From an uncultured Gemmatimonadota bacterium (lineage in GTDB: Bacteria > Gemmatimonadota > Gemmatimonadetes > Gemmatimonadales > Gemmatimonadaceae), in assembly GCA_903906325.1 (NCBI GenBank), contig CAIVJV010000024.1, positions 1 to 11,039 on the forward strand: DNA of 11,039 nt. The letters run 5' to 3'. A model generated the notes under the pieces. The model was not told the DNA's origin and searched no databases. It saw only the letters and a list, made by a program, of their open reading frames with translations. How positions within the stretch are numbered: the first letter of the stretch is position 1; each line of letters opens with the position of its first letter. Of the stretch, positions 1 to 6,721 are shown piece after piece. A program made the translations under genes and the position numbers.

Positions 1-968
1 AATACGCTGAGCGCGCGGCGGCGAATCTCGCCCAAGCGGTCGAGCTCTTGGAGCTCGCCGGCCACGAGTTCAGCGCCGAGGCGATCCTCGCGGGGGAGCA
101 GACTCCGGTCTACTTCGCCTCCGCGATCACCAACTTCGGCGTCGAGCCCTTCCTGCAGGACTTCCTCCCGCTCGCGCCATCGCCGGTCGCGCGCGAGAGC
201 TCGGCTGGGCTCGTGGCCCCGGCGAATCCCGCCTTCACCGGCTTCGTCTTCAAGGTGCAGGCGAACATGGATCCGCGGCATCGCGATCGCATCGCCTTCG
301 TGCGCGTCTGCTCGGGGCGCTACGTAGCAGGTCTCGAGGTCACGCATGTCCGCACGGGGAAGCGCTTCAAGCTCGCCCCACCACAACAATTCCTCGGCCG
401 CGAGCGCGCCTTCGCTGAAGAAGCGTTACCCGGCGATGTGGTCGGCGTGCACGATCGCGGCTCGCTCCGCATCGGTGACACGCTCGCCGCTGAGGAGGCC
501 CCGCGCACCGCGGACGGCACGCTCCCCGAATACGTCGGGATCCCGCGCTTCGCTCCGGAGCACTTCGCGCGCATCGTCTCCAAGGATCCCCTCCGGCGAA
601 AGGCGCTCGATCAAGGATTGCGCGAGCTCACCGAGGAGGGCGCCGCGCAGGTCTTCTTCGCCGAGTCGATGATGGGGCCGATCCCGATCGTCGGCGCGGT
701 CGGCTTGCTCCAGTTCGATGTGATGGTGCATCGCCTCGAGCACGAGTACGGCGCCCCCTGCACGCTGGAGAAGTTGCCGTTCCGCTATCCGCGCTGGGTC
801 ACCGGCCCCTCGGCTGCGATCGAGCGGCTCGGTGAGGCGCAGGACCTGCAGCTGCTCTACGACGCCAAGCAGCATCCCGTGATCCTCTTTCGGGACGAGT
901 GGCGGCTCCGGTGGGCGCTGGATCGGGCCGAGACCACCGGACTGAGCTTCCATGAGGCGGCGCCCTGA
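1..968 (+). CDS. prfC: Peptide chain release factor 3 (RF3), C-terminal part
   Basis: The gene is cut by the window start. The reading frame is open from base 3, so the TTG at 48 is an internal Leu codon and not a start. About 321 C-terminal residues remain of a protein usually near 530, so the P-loop and most of the GTPase domain are missing. RF3 is a cytoplasmic translational GTPase that releases RF1/RF2 from the ribosome after termination. Visible family signatures are TPVYFASAITNFGVEPFL at the end of the G domain, FTGFVFKVQANMDPRHRDR opening the second domain, a GDVVGVHDRGSLRIGDTL segment, the stretch GIPRFAPEHFARI, and the C-terminal VGAVGLLQFDVMVHRLEHEYG, all close to bacterial RF3. These separate it from EF-G and other translation GTPases. 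No frameshift is visible. The gene ends in TGA about 165 bases before the receptor gene. Confidence 0.95.
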   Translation, partial: YAERAAANLAQAVELLELAGHEFSAEAILAGEQTPVYFASAITNFGVEPFLQDFLPLAPSPVARESSAGLVAPANPAFTGFVFKVQANMDPRHRDRIAFVRVCSGRYVAGLEVTHVRTGKRFKLAPPQQFLGRERAFAEEALPGDVVGVHDRGSLRIGDTLAAEEAPRTADGTLPEYVGIPRFAPEHFARIVSKDPLRRKALDQGLRELTEEGAAQVFFAESMMGPIPIVGAVGLLQFDVMVHRLEHEYGAPCTLEKLPFRYPRWVTGPSAAIERLGEAQDLQLLYDAKQHPVILFRDEWRLRWALDRAETTGLSFHEAAP

Positions 969-999
969 GTCTGACCTGAGGGCGGACTGGAAGGGGGCG

Positions 1000-1032
1000 T
1001 TCCACCACCCGAATGGGTGGGCCGCGCTGGAA
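1000..1032 (+). other. Small imperfect hairpin downstream of prfC
   Basis: TTCCA at 1000-1004 pairs with TGGAA at 1028-1032, and CCACCC at 1005-1010 pairs with GGGTGG at 1015-1020 around a GAAT loop. Seven unpaired bases (1021-1027) sit on the 3' side. It lies 31 bases after the prfC stop. No T-run follows, so it is a weak candidate for an RNA 3'-end or processing structure and may be chance in G+C-rich DNA. Confidence 0.3.
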
Positions 1033-1063
1033 CAATGCCACTCACGCTCGCGTAGTTAACGAA

Positions 1064-1105
1064 GCGGCGGGGTCCTGCGTATGTACAGGCGTAGGACCCC
1101 GCCGC
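1064..1105 (+). terminator. Strong 42-nt hairpin between prfC and the receptor gene (terminator or leader element)
   Basis: GCGGCGGGGTCCT at 1064-1076 is a perfect inverted repeat of AGGACCCCGCCGC at 1093-1105. In plus-strand RNA the stem continues inward through G1077-U1092, C1078-G1091, G1079-C1090 and U1080-G1089. That gives 17 pairs closing an 8-nt loop (1081-1088). In minus-strand RNA the two wobble pairs would become C/A mismatches, so the structure is favoured in the plus-strand transcript. It is followed by ATTCACTTTC, moderately T-rich but not a clean U-tract. It could end the prfC transcript. It ends only 28 bases before the next start codon, so it could instead sit in that gene's mRNA leader. 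The sequence alone does not decide between these. Confidence 0.55.
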
Positions 1106-1133
1106 ATTCACTTTCTGACATCCGAGATCGATC

Positions 1134-4100
1134 GTGCGCGTGTTCCGCTCGCTGTTTCGCTGGTCCCTCGCCCTTGCCCTGATCCTCCCCGCCACCGGCG
1201 ACCTCGCCGCCCAGGGGGGCGCGGATGTCATCCGCGGCCGCGTCACCAACCAGGGGGGCGAGGCGATCTCCGGCGCCATCGTCACCGTCACCTCGGTGAG
1301 CGGGAATGTGAGCCGTCAGGCGCGTACCGCGCGCAACGGCTCCTATACCGTGATCTTCCAAGGGGGCGACGGCGATTACTTCGTCCTCGTGCAGTCGATC
1401 GGCTACACCCCACGCCGCTTCCAGGTGAAGCGCGTGGCCGATGAGGAGATCCTCATCGCCGATGCCAAGCTCGCCTACGCCGCCCAGAGCCTCGATACGG
1501 TGCAGATCGCGGGCGAGCGCAATCGGGTGAACCGGAACTCCGGCAATGAGGACCTCTCCGGGACCGAACGCGGGCTCTCCAACGCGAACCTCGCCGCCGA
1601 TCAGCAGGGCGATCTCGCGGCGCTGGCCGCCTCGATCCCCGGGGTGCAGTTCCTCCCCGGTGCCGATGGCGATCCCTCCGGCTTCTCGGTCCTCGGCCTC
1701 ACCTCGGACCAGAACTCGACCACGTTGAATGGATTGGGGACCGGCGCTTCGAGCCTCCCACGCGATGCCTCGATCTCGAGCTCGCTCGTCACGACCCCCT
1801 ATGATGTGTCACGCGGTGGCTTCTCCGGCGGACAGCTCAACGTCCGCAGTCGCCCGGGCTCGAACTTCAAGGTCCGCTCGACGAGCCTGAATCTCGATTC
1901 CCCCGCCTTCCAGTGGACCGATCCCGCTGGTCGCGCGTTGAATCAGGAGTACTCGAACGCCTCCTTCGGCGGCGCGATCAGTGGGCCGATCACCTTCGAC
2001 AAGGCCTTCTATAACCTGGCCTATCAGGTCGGGCGTCGGGCGAACGATCTACAGACGCTGCTGAATACGAGCCCGGTCGGATTGCAGGCCGCCGGCGTCG
2101 CGCCGGACTCGGTGAACCGCCTCCTCTCGATCCTCTCCGCCAACGGGATCCCGGCGACCGTCGCAGGGATCCCCAATCAACGGGCGAACGACCAGCTCTC
2201 CGTCTTCGGCGCGCTCGATTGGGCCCCGCCGTCGTCCCTCACGGGGCAGGCGCTCAATATCTCGTTCAACGGCAGTGTCTCCGCGCAGTCGCCGGCGAGC
2301 GGGCTCACCACCGCCACCCCCGCCAACTCGGGCGATCGCACGAATGCCAGCGGTGGACTCCAGCTCCGCCACACGAACTTCTACGGGATCTTCCTCTCCG
2401 AGACCAACATCGGGTTGAACGGCTCGCGCAATGTCGCCGAGCCCTACGTGATCCTCCCCAACGGCTCGGTCCTGATCAATTCGACCTTCGCTGACGGGAC
2501 CAACGGCGTGAACGTCATCAATTTCGGTGGAAGCCCCTCGCTCAACAACACGCAGTCGTCGAGCACCTTCGCCTTCAATAACCAGCTCTCCTGGTTCAGC
2601 CTCGACAACAAGCACCGGCTCAAGATGACCACCGAGCTCCGGCGCGATGAGTACACCGCCGAGCAGACGCAGAACATGTTCGGGACCTTCCGCTTCAACT
2701 CGCTCGCGGAGTTCGAATCGGGGCGCCCCGCCGCCTTCACCCGTCTCCTCGAGCCGCAGACGTTGAGTGCGGGGCAGTGGGTCGCGGGCGCCTCGCTGGG
2801 TGATTCCTACCGGGTGAACCGCGATCTCCAGCTGCAGTATGGCGTGCGCGTCGATGCGAATCGCTTCAGTGACCTCCCTGATCGCAACGAGGCGGTGGAG
2901 ACCACCTTCGGGGTGCGCAACGACCAGGTCCCCCAGTTCGTCGGGTTCTCCCCCCGGTTCGGATTCTCCTGGAGCTACGGCCAGGCCCCGCAGATCCCCG
3001 GCTTCGAGGGTGCCTTCCGCGGCCCGCGCGCCGTGGTCCGCGGTGGCGTCGGGGTCTTCCAGAACACCCCGCAGGTCCGTCTCACGCAGGGTGCGCTCAA
3101 CAACACCGGCCTCGCGACGGGGATCCAGAACCTCTCCTGCGCCGGTGGCGCGGCCCCGATCCCCGATTGGGCCACCTATGGGCTCGATCCGGCGACCATC
3201 CCCACCACCTGCGCCGACGGCTCCCTCGGGAGCGTCTTCTCCAACGCGCGCCCCAACGTCTCCCTCTTCGGCGAGGACTTTCGCCCGCAGCAGTCGATCC
3301 GCGGCAATGTCCAGTGGAATGGCCCCGTCCTCGACAACCGCTTCACCGCGACCGCCGAGGTGACCTACTCGCGGAATCGGTTCCAGCAGAGCTTCATCGA
3401 TCTCAACTTCGATGCCACCGAGCGTTTCGCCCTCGCGTCGGAGGGGAATCGTCCCGTCTTCGTGACGCCGACCAGCATCGTCCCGGTCAACGGCGCGATC
3501 GCCCCCGGCGCGAACCGCATCTCGACGCAGTTCAATCGCGTCACGCAGCAGCTCTCCGATCTCGAGGGGGAGAGCAAGCAGGTCACCCTCCGGGTGCAGC
3601 CCACCCGGTTCAGCACCGGCCTCACCTGGAGCCTCGCCTATGTCTTCTCGGACAACCGCGACCAGGTCCGCGGCTTCCAGAACACGGCGGGCGACCCCCG
3701 CGTGATCGAATGGGCGCAGGCGCAATTCAACACCCGTCATCAGATCAGCTACAACCTCGGCTACAACTTCTTCGACCTCGTCCGCGTCAACTGGTTCGGC
3801 AGCTTCCGCGCCGGGAATCCCTTCACCCCGCTCGTCTCGGGCGACGTGAACGGTGACGGATACAGCAACGATCGCGCCTTCATCATCGACCCTGCCGCGG
3901 CGGCCGATCCCGCCGTCGGCACCGCGATGCAGGCGCTCCTCGCGAGCACGAGCCCCGAGGCACGCCGCTGCTTGCAGGGGCAGTTCGGGACGATCGCGGG
4001 GCGCAACAGTTGCCAGGGGCCCTGGGTCCAGACGGCGAACCTCAGCCTCTCGATCAATCCGCTCAAGATCGGTCTCCCGCAGCGCGCGACGCTCTCCTTC

Positions 4101-4871
4101 AACGTGAGCAATCCGCTCGGCGCCGCCGATCTCCTCTTCCATGGCGAGGACGGGATCAAGGGGTGGGGCCAGGCCCGCATCCCTGACCCCACGCTGCTGT
4201 ACGTGCGTGGCTTCGATCCGGTGACGCAGCGCTTCAAGTACGACGTGAACCAGCGCTTCGGCAACGTGAGCCCGCAGCTCTCCGCCATCCGGGCGCCGGT
4301 CGCGCTCACCGTGCAGCTCCGCTTCGATCTGGGCCCCACGCGTGAGAAGCAGATCCTCACGCAGACCCTGGATCGTGGGCGCTCGCTCGACGGGAACAAG
4401 GCCACCGAGGCCGCCCTGCGGGCGCAGTACACCAATGCGGGGCTCCCCAACCCGATGGCGACGATCCTGCGGCAGGCCGACACGCTCAAGCTCTCCGGCC
4501 CGCAGGCGGACAGCCTCGCAACGATGAACCGCTGGTACCTGATCCGCCTCGATTCGATCTGGTCGCCGGTGATCAAGCGCTTCGCCGCGCTCCCGGAGGT
4601 CTACGATCGTCAGACGGCATTCGAGGACTACACCAAGGCTCGCCAGGCCTCGGTCGACCTGCTGCTGCGCCTCGCGCCGCGGATGAACGCCCTCCTCTCG
4701 AAGGAACAGAAGCGGAAACTTCCGCCGTTCATCGCGGTATACCTCGATAAGCGCTACCTGAACTCGATCCGCAACGGTACCGCGGGCACCGGGTTCGGCC
4801 TCCCCGGTGGCTTCGATGTCGGGGCGATCGGGGGTGGTGGCGGGATGCGCTCCATCGAGATCCGACGCTAA
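1134..4871 (+). CDS. TonB-dependent receptor-like outer-membrane protein (Oar type) with Spy/CpxP-like C-terminal extension
   Basis: The protein has 1245 residues and likely forms an outer-membrane beta-barrel transporter or adhesin-like porin; its substrate is unknown. A basic N-terminus and a hydrophobic stretch ending near LAAQ (about residue 27) form a signal peptide. A carboxypeptidase-regulatory-like beta-sandwich follows (about 32-108; IRGRVTNQGGEAISGAIVTV). DTVQIAG at 121-127 resembles a TonB box, and a plug-like domain spans about 130-240. The barrel runs to about 1066, closing on VQLRFDLG. It contains a Ca-binding-like loop (D904, N906, D908, D913) and only four Cys, in two close pairs (669/693, 946/960). 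Residues 1068-1245 are extra: a helical region with LSGPQ (1120-1124) and LSKEQ (1188-1192), then a Gly-rich tail. The GTG start is chosen because it opens the signal peptide; GTG at 1140 is possible. No Shine-Dalgarno is visible. The next gene follows after 24 bases. Confidence 0.88.
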   Translation: MRVFRSLFRWSLALALILPATGDLAAQGGADVIRGRVTNQGGEAISGAIVTVTSVSGNVSRQARTARNGSYTVIFQGGDGDYFVLVQSIGYTPRRFQVKRVADEEILIADAKLAYAAQSLDTVQIAGERNRVNRNSGNEDLSGTERGLSNANLAADQQGDLAALAASIPGVQFLPGADGDPSGFSVLGLTSDQNSTTLNGLGTGASSLPRDASISSSLVTTPYDVSRGGFSGGQLNVRSRPGSNFKVRSTSLNLDSPAFQWTDPAGRALNQEYSNASFGGAISGPITFDKAFYNLAYQVGRRANDLQTLLNTSPVGLQAAGVAPDSVNRLLSILSANGIPATVAGIPNQRANDQLSVFGALDWAPPSSLTGQALNISFNGSVSAQSPASGLTTATPANSGDRTNASGGLQLRHTNFYGIFLSETNIGLNGSRNVAEPYVILPNGSVLINSTFADGTNGVNVINFGGSPSLNNTQSSSTFAFNNQLSWFSLDNKHRLKMTTELRRDEYTAEQTQNMFGTFRFNSLAEFESGRPAAFTRLLEPQTLSAGQWVAGASLGDSYRVNRDLQLQYGVRVDANRFSDLPDRNEAVETTFGVRNDQVPQFVGFSPRFGFSWSYGQAPQIPGFEGAFRGPRAVVRGGVGVFQNTPQVRLTQGALNNTGLATGIQNLSCAGGAAPIPDWATYGLDPATIPTTCADGSLGSVFSNARPNVSLFGEDFRPQQSIRGNVQWNGPVLDNRFTATAEVTYSRNRFQQSFIDLNFDATERFALASEGNRPVFVTPTSIVPVNGAIAPGANRISTQFNRVTQQLSDLEGESKQVTLRVQPTRFSTGLTWSLAYVFSDNRDQVRGFQNTAGDPRVIEWAQAQFNTRHQISYNLGYNFFDLVRVNWFGSFRAGNPFTPLVSGDVNGDGYSNDRAFIIDPAAAADPAVGTAMQALLASTSPEARRCLQGQFGTIAGRNSCQGPWVQTANLSLSINPLKIGLPQRATLSFNVSNPLGAADLLFHGEDGIKGWGQARIPDPTLLYVRGFDPVTQRFKYDVNQRFGNVSPQLSAIRAPVALTVQLRFDLGPTREKQILTQTLDRGRSLDGNKATEAALRAQYTNAGLPNPMATILRQADTLKLSGPQADSLATMNRWYLIRLDSIWSPVIKRFAALPEVYDRQTAFEDYTKARQASVDLLLRLAPRMNALLSKEQKRKLPPFIAVYLDKRYLNSIRNGTAGTGFGLPGGFDVGAIGGGGGMRSIEIRR

Positions 4872-4895
4872 AAATCCAGTCTTCAGCCCTCTTTT

Positions 4896-6338
4896 ATGAA
4901 TCGCTCTACCCTGTTGGTCGCGCTTACCTTCTCGGTCGGCACCATCGCCGCGGAGGCCCAGAGCGCGAAGCTCCCCGAACTCCGCCCCCTCACCAAGGTC
5001 CTCTCGCGCTCTTCTGAGAGCCTCGGCTCGATCGCGGCCGCGGTCCCGCTCCCGAACGGCCGCGTCCTGGTGAACGACATCCTCCAGCGGCGCGTCGTGA
5101 TGTTCGACTCGACGCTGACCGAGGTGCGCATCGTCGCCGACACCACCCCCGCCACCGGCAACGCCTACGGCGCGCGCGGCGGCGGCCTCATCGGCTTCCG
5201 CGGTGATTCGGCCCTCTTCATCGATCCCGTCTCGCTCTCGATGATGACGGTGAACGCGTCGGGGGAGCTCACCACCGTGCGCGCCGTCCCGCGCGCGCAG
5301 GAGGTCAACGCCTTCACCGGCGCCCAGGGGCGCCCGGGGTTCGACAACAAGGGCCGCCTCGTCTATCGCGGGGTGCCGCGCCCCCGCTTCGGCGGTCCCA
5401 ACGCCCGTCCCGCGGTCGGCAACTTCGTCATGCCCGAGCTCCCCGATTCGGCCCCGATCGTCCGGCTCGACATGAGCACGCGCGCGATCGACACCGCCTC
5501 GGCGCTCAAGTTCAATCGCCCCGACGTGAAGGTCTCGCAGGGTGCCGATGGCCGCATCAGCGTGCAGACGCGCACCAATCCCTTCCCGATGATCGATGAG
5601 TGGGCGTTGCTCAGCGACGGCACCATCGCCGTGATCCGCGGGCACGACTTCCATATCGACCGGATCCACCCCGATGGTCGCGTCACCTCGTCCGCGAAGC
5701 TCCCCTTCGAGTGGCAGAAGCTCGACGAGGATGCCAAGCTCGTCCTCCTCGATAGCGCGCGCACCGCGCTCGAGAAGCAGCGTGAGGAGGCCCAGCGCCT
5801 CATCGCCGCTGGTGGGGCTGGCGCCTTCTTCGCGGGTGGTGGTGCCGAGATGATCATGGGCGGCGGGATGGGTGGTGGGATGGGCGGAGGGATGGTCGGC
5901 ATGTCCATCACCGTCGGCGGTGGTCCGGGTGGTGGTGGCGGCCCCCCGCAGCGTGGTGGCCAGGGTGGTGGCCAGGGTGGCGGCCAAGGTGGCGGCCAAG
6001 GAGGCCGTGGAGGGCAGGGGGGAGGCCCCGGTGGCGCCAACTTCCAGCTCCCCGCCGTCCAGCTCGTCGATCCCGCCGACGTCCCCGACTATCGCCCCCC
6101 GTTCACCCCGAATTCGGCGATCGGTGACCTTGATGGCAACCTCTGGGTCCGCACCACCGCCGTCGCCGGCGACCTCGGCCCCATCTACTACGTGATCGAC
6201 GCCAAGGACCAGATCGTCGACCGCGTGCAGCTCCCCCCGGGGCGCATCCTCTCGGGCTTTGGGCCCGGTGGGACCCTCTACCTGGCGGTGCGTGACACGG
6301 CGGGGAAGACCTATCTGGAGCGGGTAGGCCTTAAGTAG
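4896..6338 (+). CDS. Secreted beta-propeller-like protein with Gly/Met/Gln-rich insert
   Basis: This is a 480-residue protein with a signal peptide (MNRSTLLVALTFSVGTIAAEAQS, split near residue 22), so it is exported and probably periplasmic or surface-attached. Repeated blade-like segments such as LPNGRVLVND, RRVVMFDSTL, LLSDGTIAVIRG and IGDLDGNLWVRT suggest an NHL/six-bladed beta-propeller fold; this is inferred from pattern, with no catalytic motif seen. A charged helical stretch (about 273-305) leads into a low-complexity segment (306-380) of Gly with regularly spaced Met, then GGQG repeats; propeller-like sequence resumes afterwards. The ATG lies 24 bases after the receptor stop, without room for a promoter, so the two are probably co-transcribed and may work together at the outer membrane. 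No Shine-Dalgarno is visible. Substrate or partner is unknown. Confidence 0.8.
   Translation: MNRSTLLVALTFSVGTIAAEAQSAKLPELRPLTKVLSRSSESLGSIAAAVPLPNGRVLVNDILQRRVVMFDSTLTEVRIVADTTPATGNAYGARGGGLIGFRGDSALFIDPVSLSMMTVNASGELTTVRAVPRAQEVNAFTGAQGRPGFDNKGRLVYRGVPRPRFGGPNARPAVGNFVMPELPDSAPIVRLDMSTRAIDTASALKFNRPDVKVSQGADGRISVQTRTNPFPMIDEWALLSDGTIAVIRGHDFHIDRIHPDGRVTSSAKLPFEWQKLDEDAKLVLLDSARTALEKQREEAQRLIAAGGAGAFFAGGGAEMIMGGGMGGGMGGGMVGMSITVGGGPGGGGGPPQRGGQGGGQGGGQGGGQGGRGGQGGGPGGANFQLPAVQLVDPADVPDYRPPFTPNSAIGDLDGNLWVRTTAVAGDLGPIYYVIDAKDQIVDRVQLPPGRILSGFGPGGTLYLAVRDTAGKTYLERVGLK
5856..5891 (+). repeat. Three 12-bp tandem repeats encoding Met-Gly-Gly-Gly
   Basis: Three in-frame copies of ATGGGYGGHGGG are followed by a further ATG at 5892 and another at 5901. 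They encode Met at residues 321, 325, 329, 333 and 336 separated by glycines. Copies differ only at wobble positions, which suggests repeat expansion followed by silent drift. Confidence 0.85.
5955..6002 (+). repeat. Four 12-bp tandem repeats encoding Gly-Gly-Gln-Gly
   Basis: Four in-frame units of the form GGYGGCCARGGN lie in the low-complexity insert of the propeller-like gene (residues 354-369). Units 1 and 2 use CAG and units 3 and 4 use CAA for Gln, so the repeats have diverged at silent sites. Further irregular Gly/Gln/Arg codons follow to about 6035. Confidence 0.85.
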
Positions 6339-6373
6339 TTCGCGGCTTTCCCGAATAAAATCATCCCAATCCC

Positions 6374-6402
6374 TTGCGACGCGTTCGGCGAGGCGGTAGC
6401 CT
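6374..6402 (+). promoter_or_regulatory. Candidate sigma70-like promoter of the feo operon
   Basis: A TTGCGA -35-like hexamer (6374-6379) and a TAGCCT -10-like hexamer (6397-6402) are separated by 17 bp. The expected start is near 6409, giving a leader of about 40 nt that includes the Fur box. The same TTGC...17 bp...TAGC.T pattern is seen before the penicillin-binding protein gene, which supports the call. A small GAGGC/GCCTC stem (6390-6403) overlaps the -10. The rest of the 6339-6450 gap shows no clear terminator for the upstream gene. Confidence 0.5.
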
Positions 6403-6415
6403 CCATAAGTAGCCC

Positions 6416-6432
6416 TTGAGAACCATTCTCAA
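6416..6432. promoter_or_regulatory. Fur box upstream of feoA
   Basis: TTGAGAA-CCA-TTCTCAA is a perfect inverted repeat. Read as the 7-1-7 Fur consensus form, TGAGAAC C ATTCTCA differs from a symmetrical TGAGAAT.ATTCTCA site at one position. It lies 18 bases before the feoA start and just downstream of the candidate -10. Bound Fur-Fe(II) there would block transcription when iron is plentiful. The match and the iron-uptake genes next to it support each other. Confidence 0.8.
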
Positions 6433-6450
6433 CTCGCCGATTCGTCCCGG

Positions 6451-6720
6451 ATGACCCTCCCCGTCGCCTCGAACGACCCCAGCTGCCACTGCCCCCTGCT
6501 TGAGTCCAAGCAGGGCAGCGAGTCGACGGTCGTCGCGATCGCCTGCGGAGAGTCCGAGGCCTGTCGCCTCCGGGCCCTCGGCCTTTACGAAGGGGCCACC
6601 GTCTCCGTCATCGGCAAGCGCCACTGTCTCTTGGTCGACGTGAGCGGCACCCGCCTCGCCCTCGGCTCCGATCTCGCCACCGGCATCACCGTCCAGCCGC
6701 GGGCCGCCACCGCCCCCTGA
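6451..6720 (+). CDS. feoA: Ferrous iron transport protein FeoA
   Basis: This is an 89-residue cytoplasmic protein with an SH3-like FeoA domain. The core runs from about residue 26 to 83: RLRALGLYEGATVSVIGKRH, then a VDVSGTRLALGSDLATGITV strand pattern with the usual GTRLAL motif. FeoA is a small partner that binds and modulates the FeoB Fe(II) permease. The N-terminus is about 20 residues longer than a minimal FeoA and holds C12 and C14 (CHC). With C32, C38 and C59 there are five Cys, which is many for this family. ATG at 6451 is the only sensible start in frame, and no Shine-Dalgarno precedes it. It is first in the operon, behind a Fur box, and its stop is one base before the feoB GTG, suggesting translational coupling. 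Confidence 0.92.
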   Translation: MTLPVASNDPSCHCPLLESKQGSESTVVAIACGESEACRLRALGLYEGATVSVIGKRHCLLVDVSGTRLALGSDLATGITVQPRAATAP

Positions 6721-6721
6721 C

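Noticed and set aside
48..50. TTG as the start codon of the first gene
   Set aside because: The frame is open to the window edge and the preceding residues (YAERAAANLAQAVELL) continue the RF3 helix, so this is an internal Leu codon.
426..953. A 175-codon minus-strand frame within prfC
   Set aside because: It is antisense to conserved RF3 sequence and has no recognisable domain or start signal.
1028..1058. A promoter before the receptor gene (TGGAAC and TAGTTA)
   Set aside because: The spacing is 19 bp and both boxes are poor. A rival pair (TTAACG at 1056, TATGTA at 1080) is no better, so no promoter is called.
2049..5999. A 1316-codon open frame on the minus strand antisense to both the receptor and propeller genes
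   Set aside because: Its codons are exactly opposite the sense codons, so it stays open simply because TTA, CTA and TCA are almost unused in these G+C-rich genes. The product is a run of Arg/Glu/Asp/His-rich sequence with no domain, and the sense proteins are clearly real.
6339..6360. A possible terminator after the propeller gene (TTCG...CGAA followed by TAAAAT)
   Set aside because: The stem is only about six pairs with a bulge and has no plus-strand T-run, so it is too weak to call.
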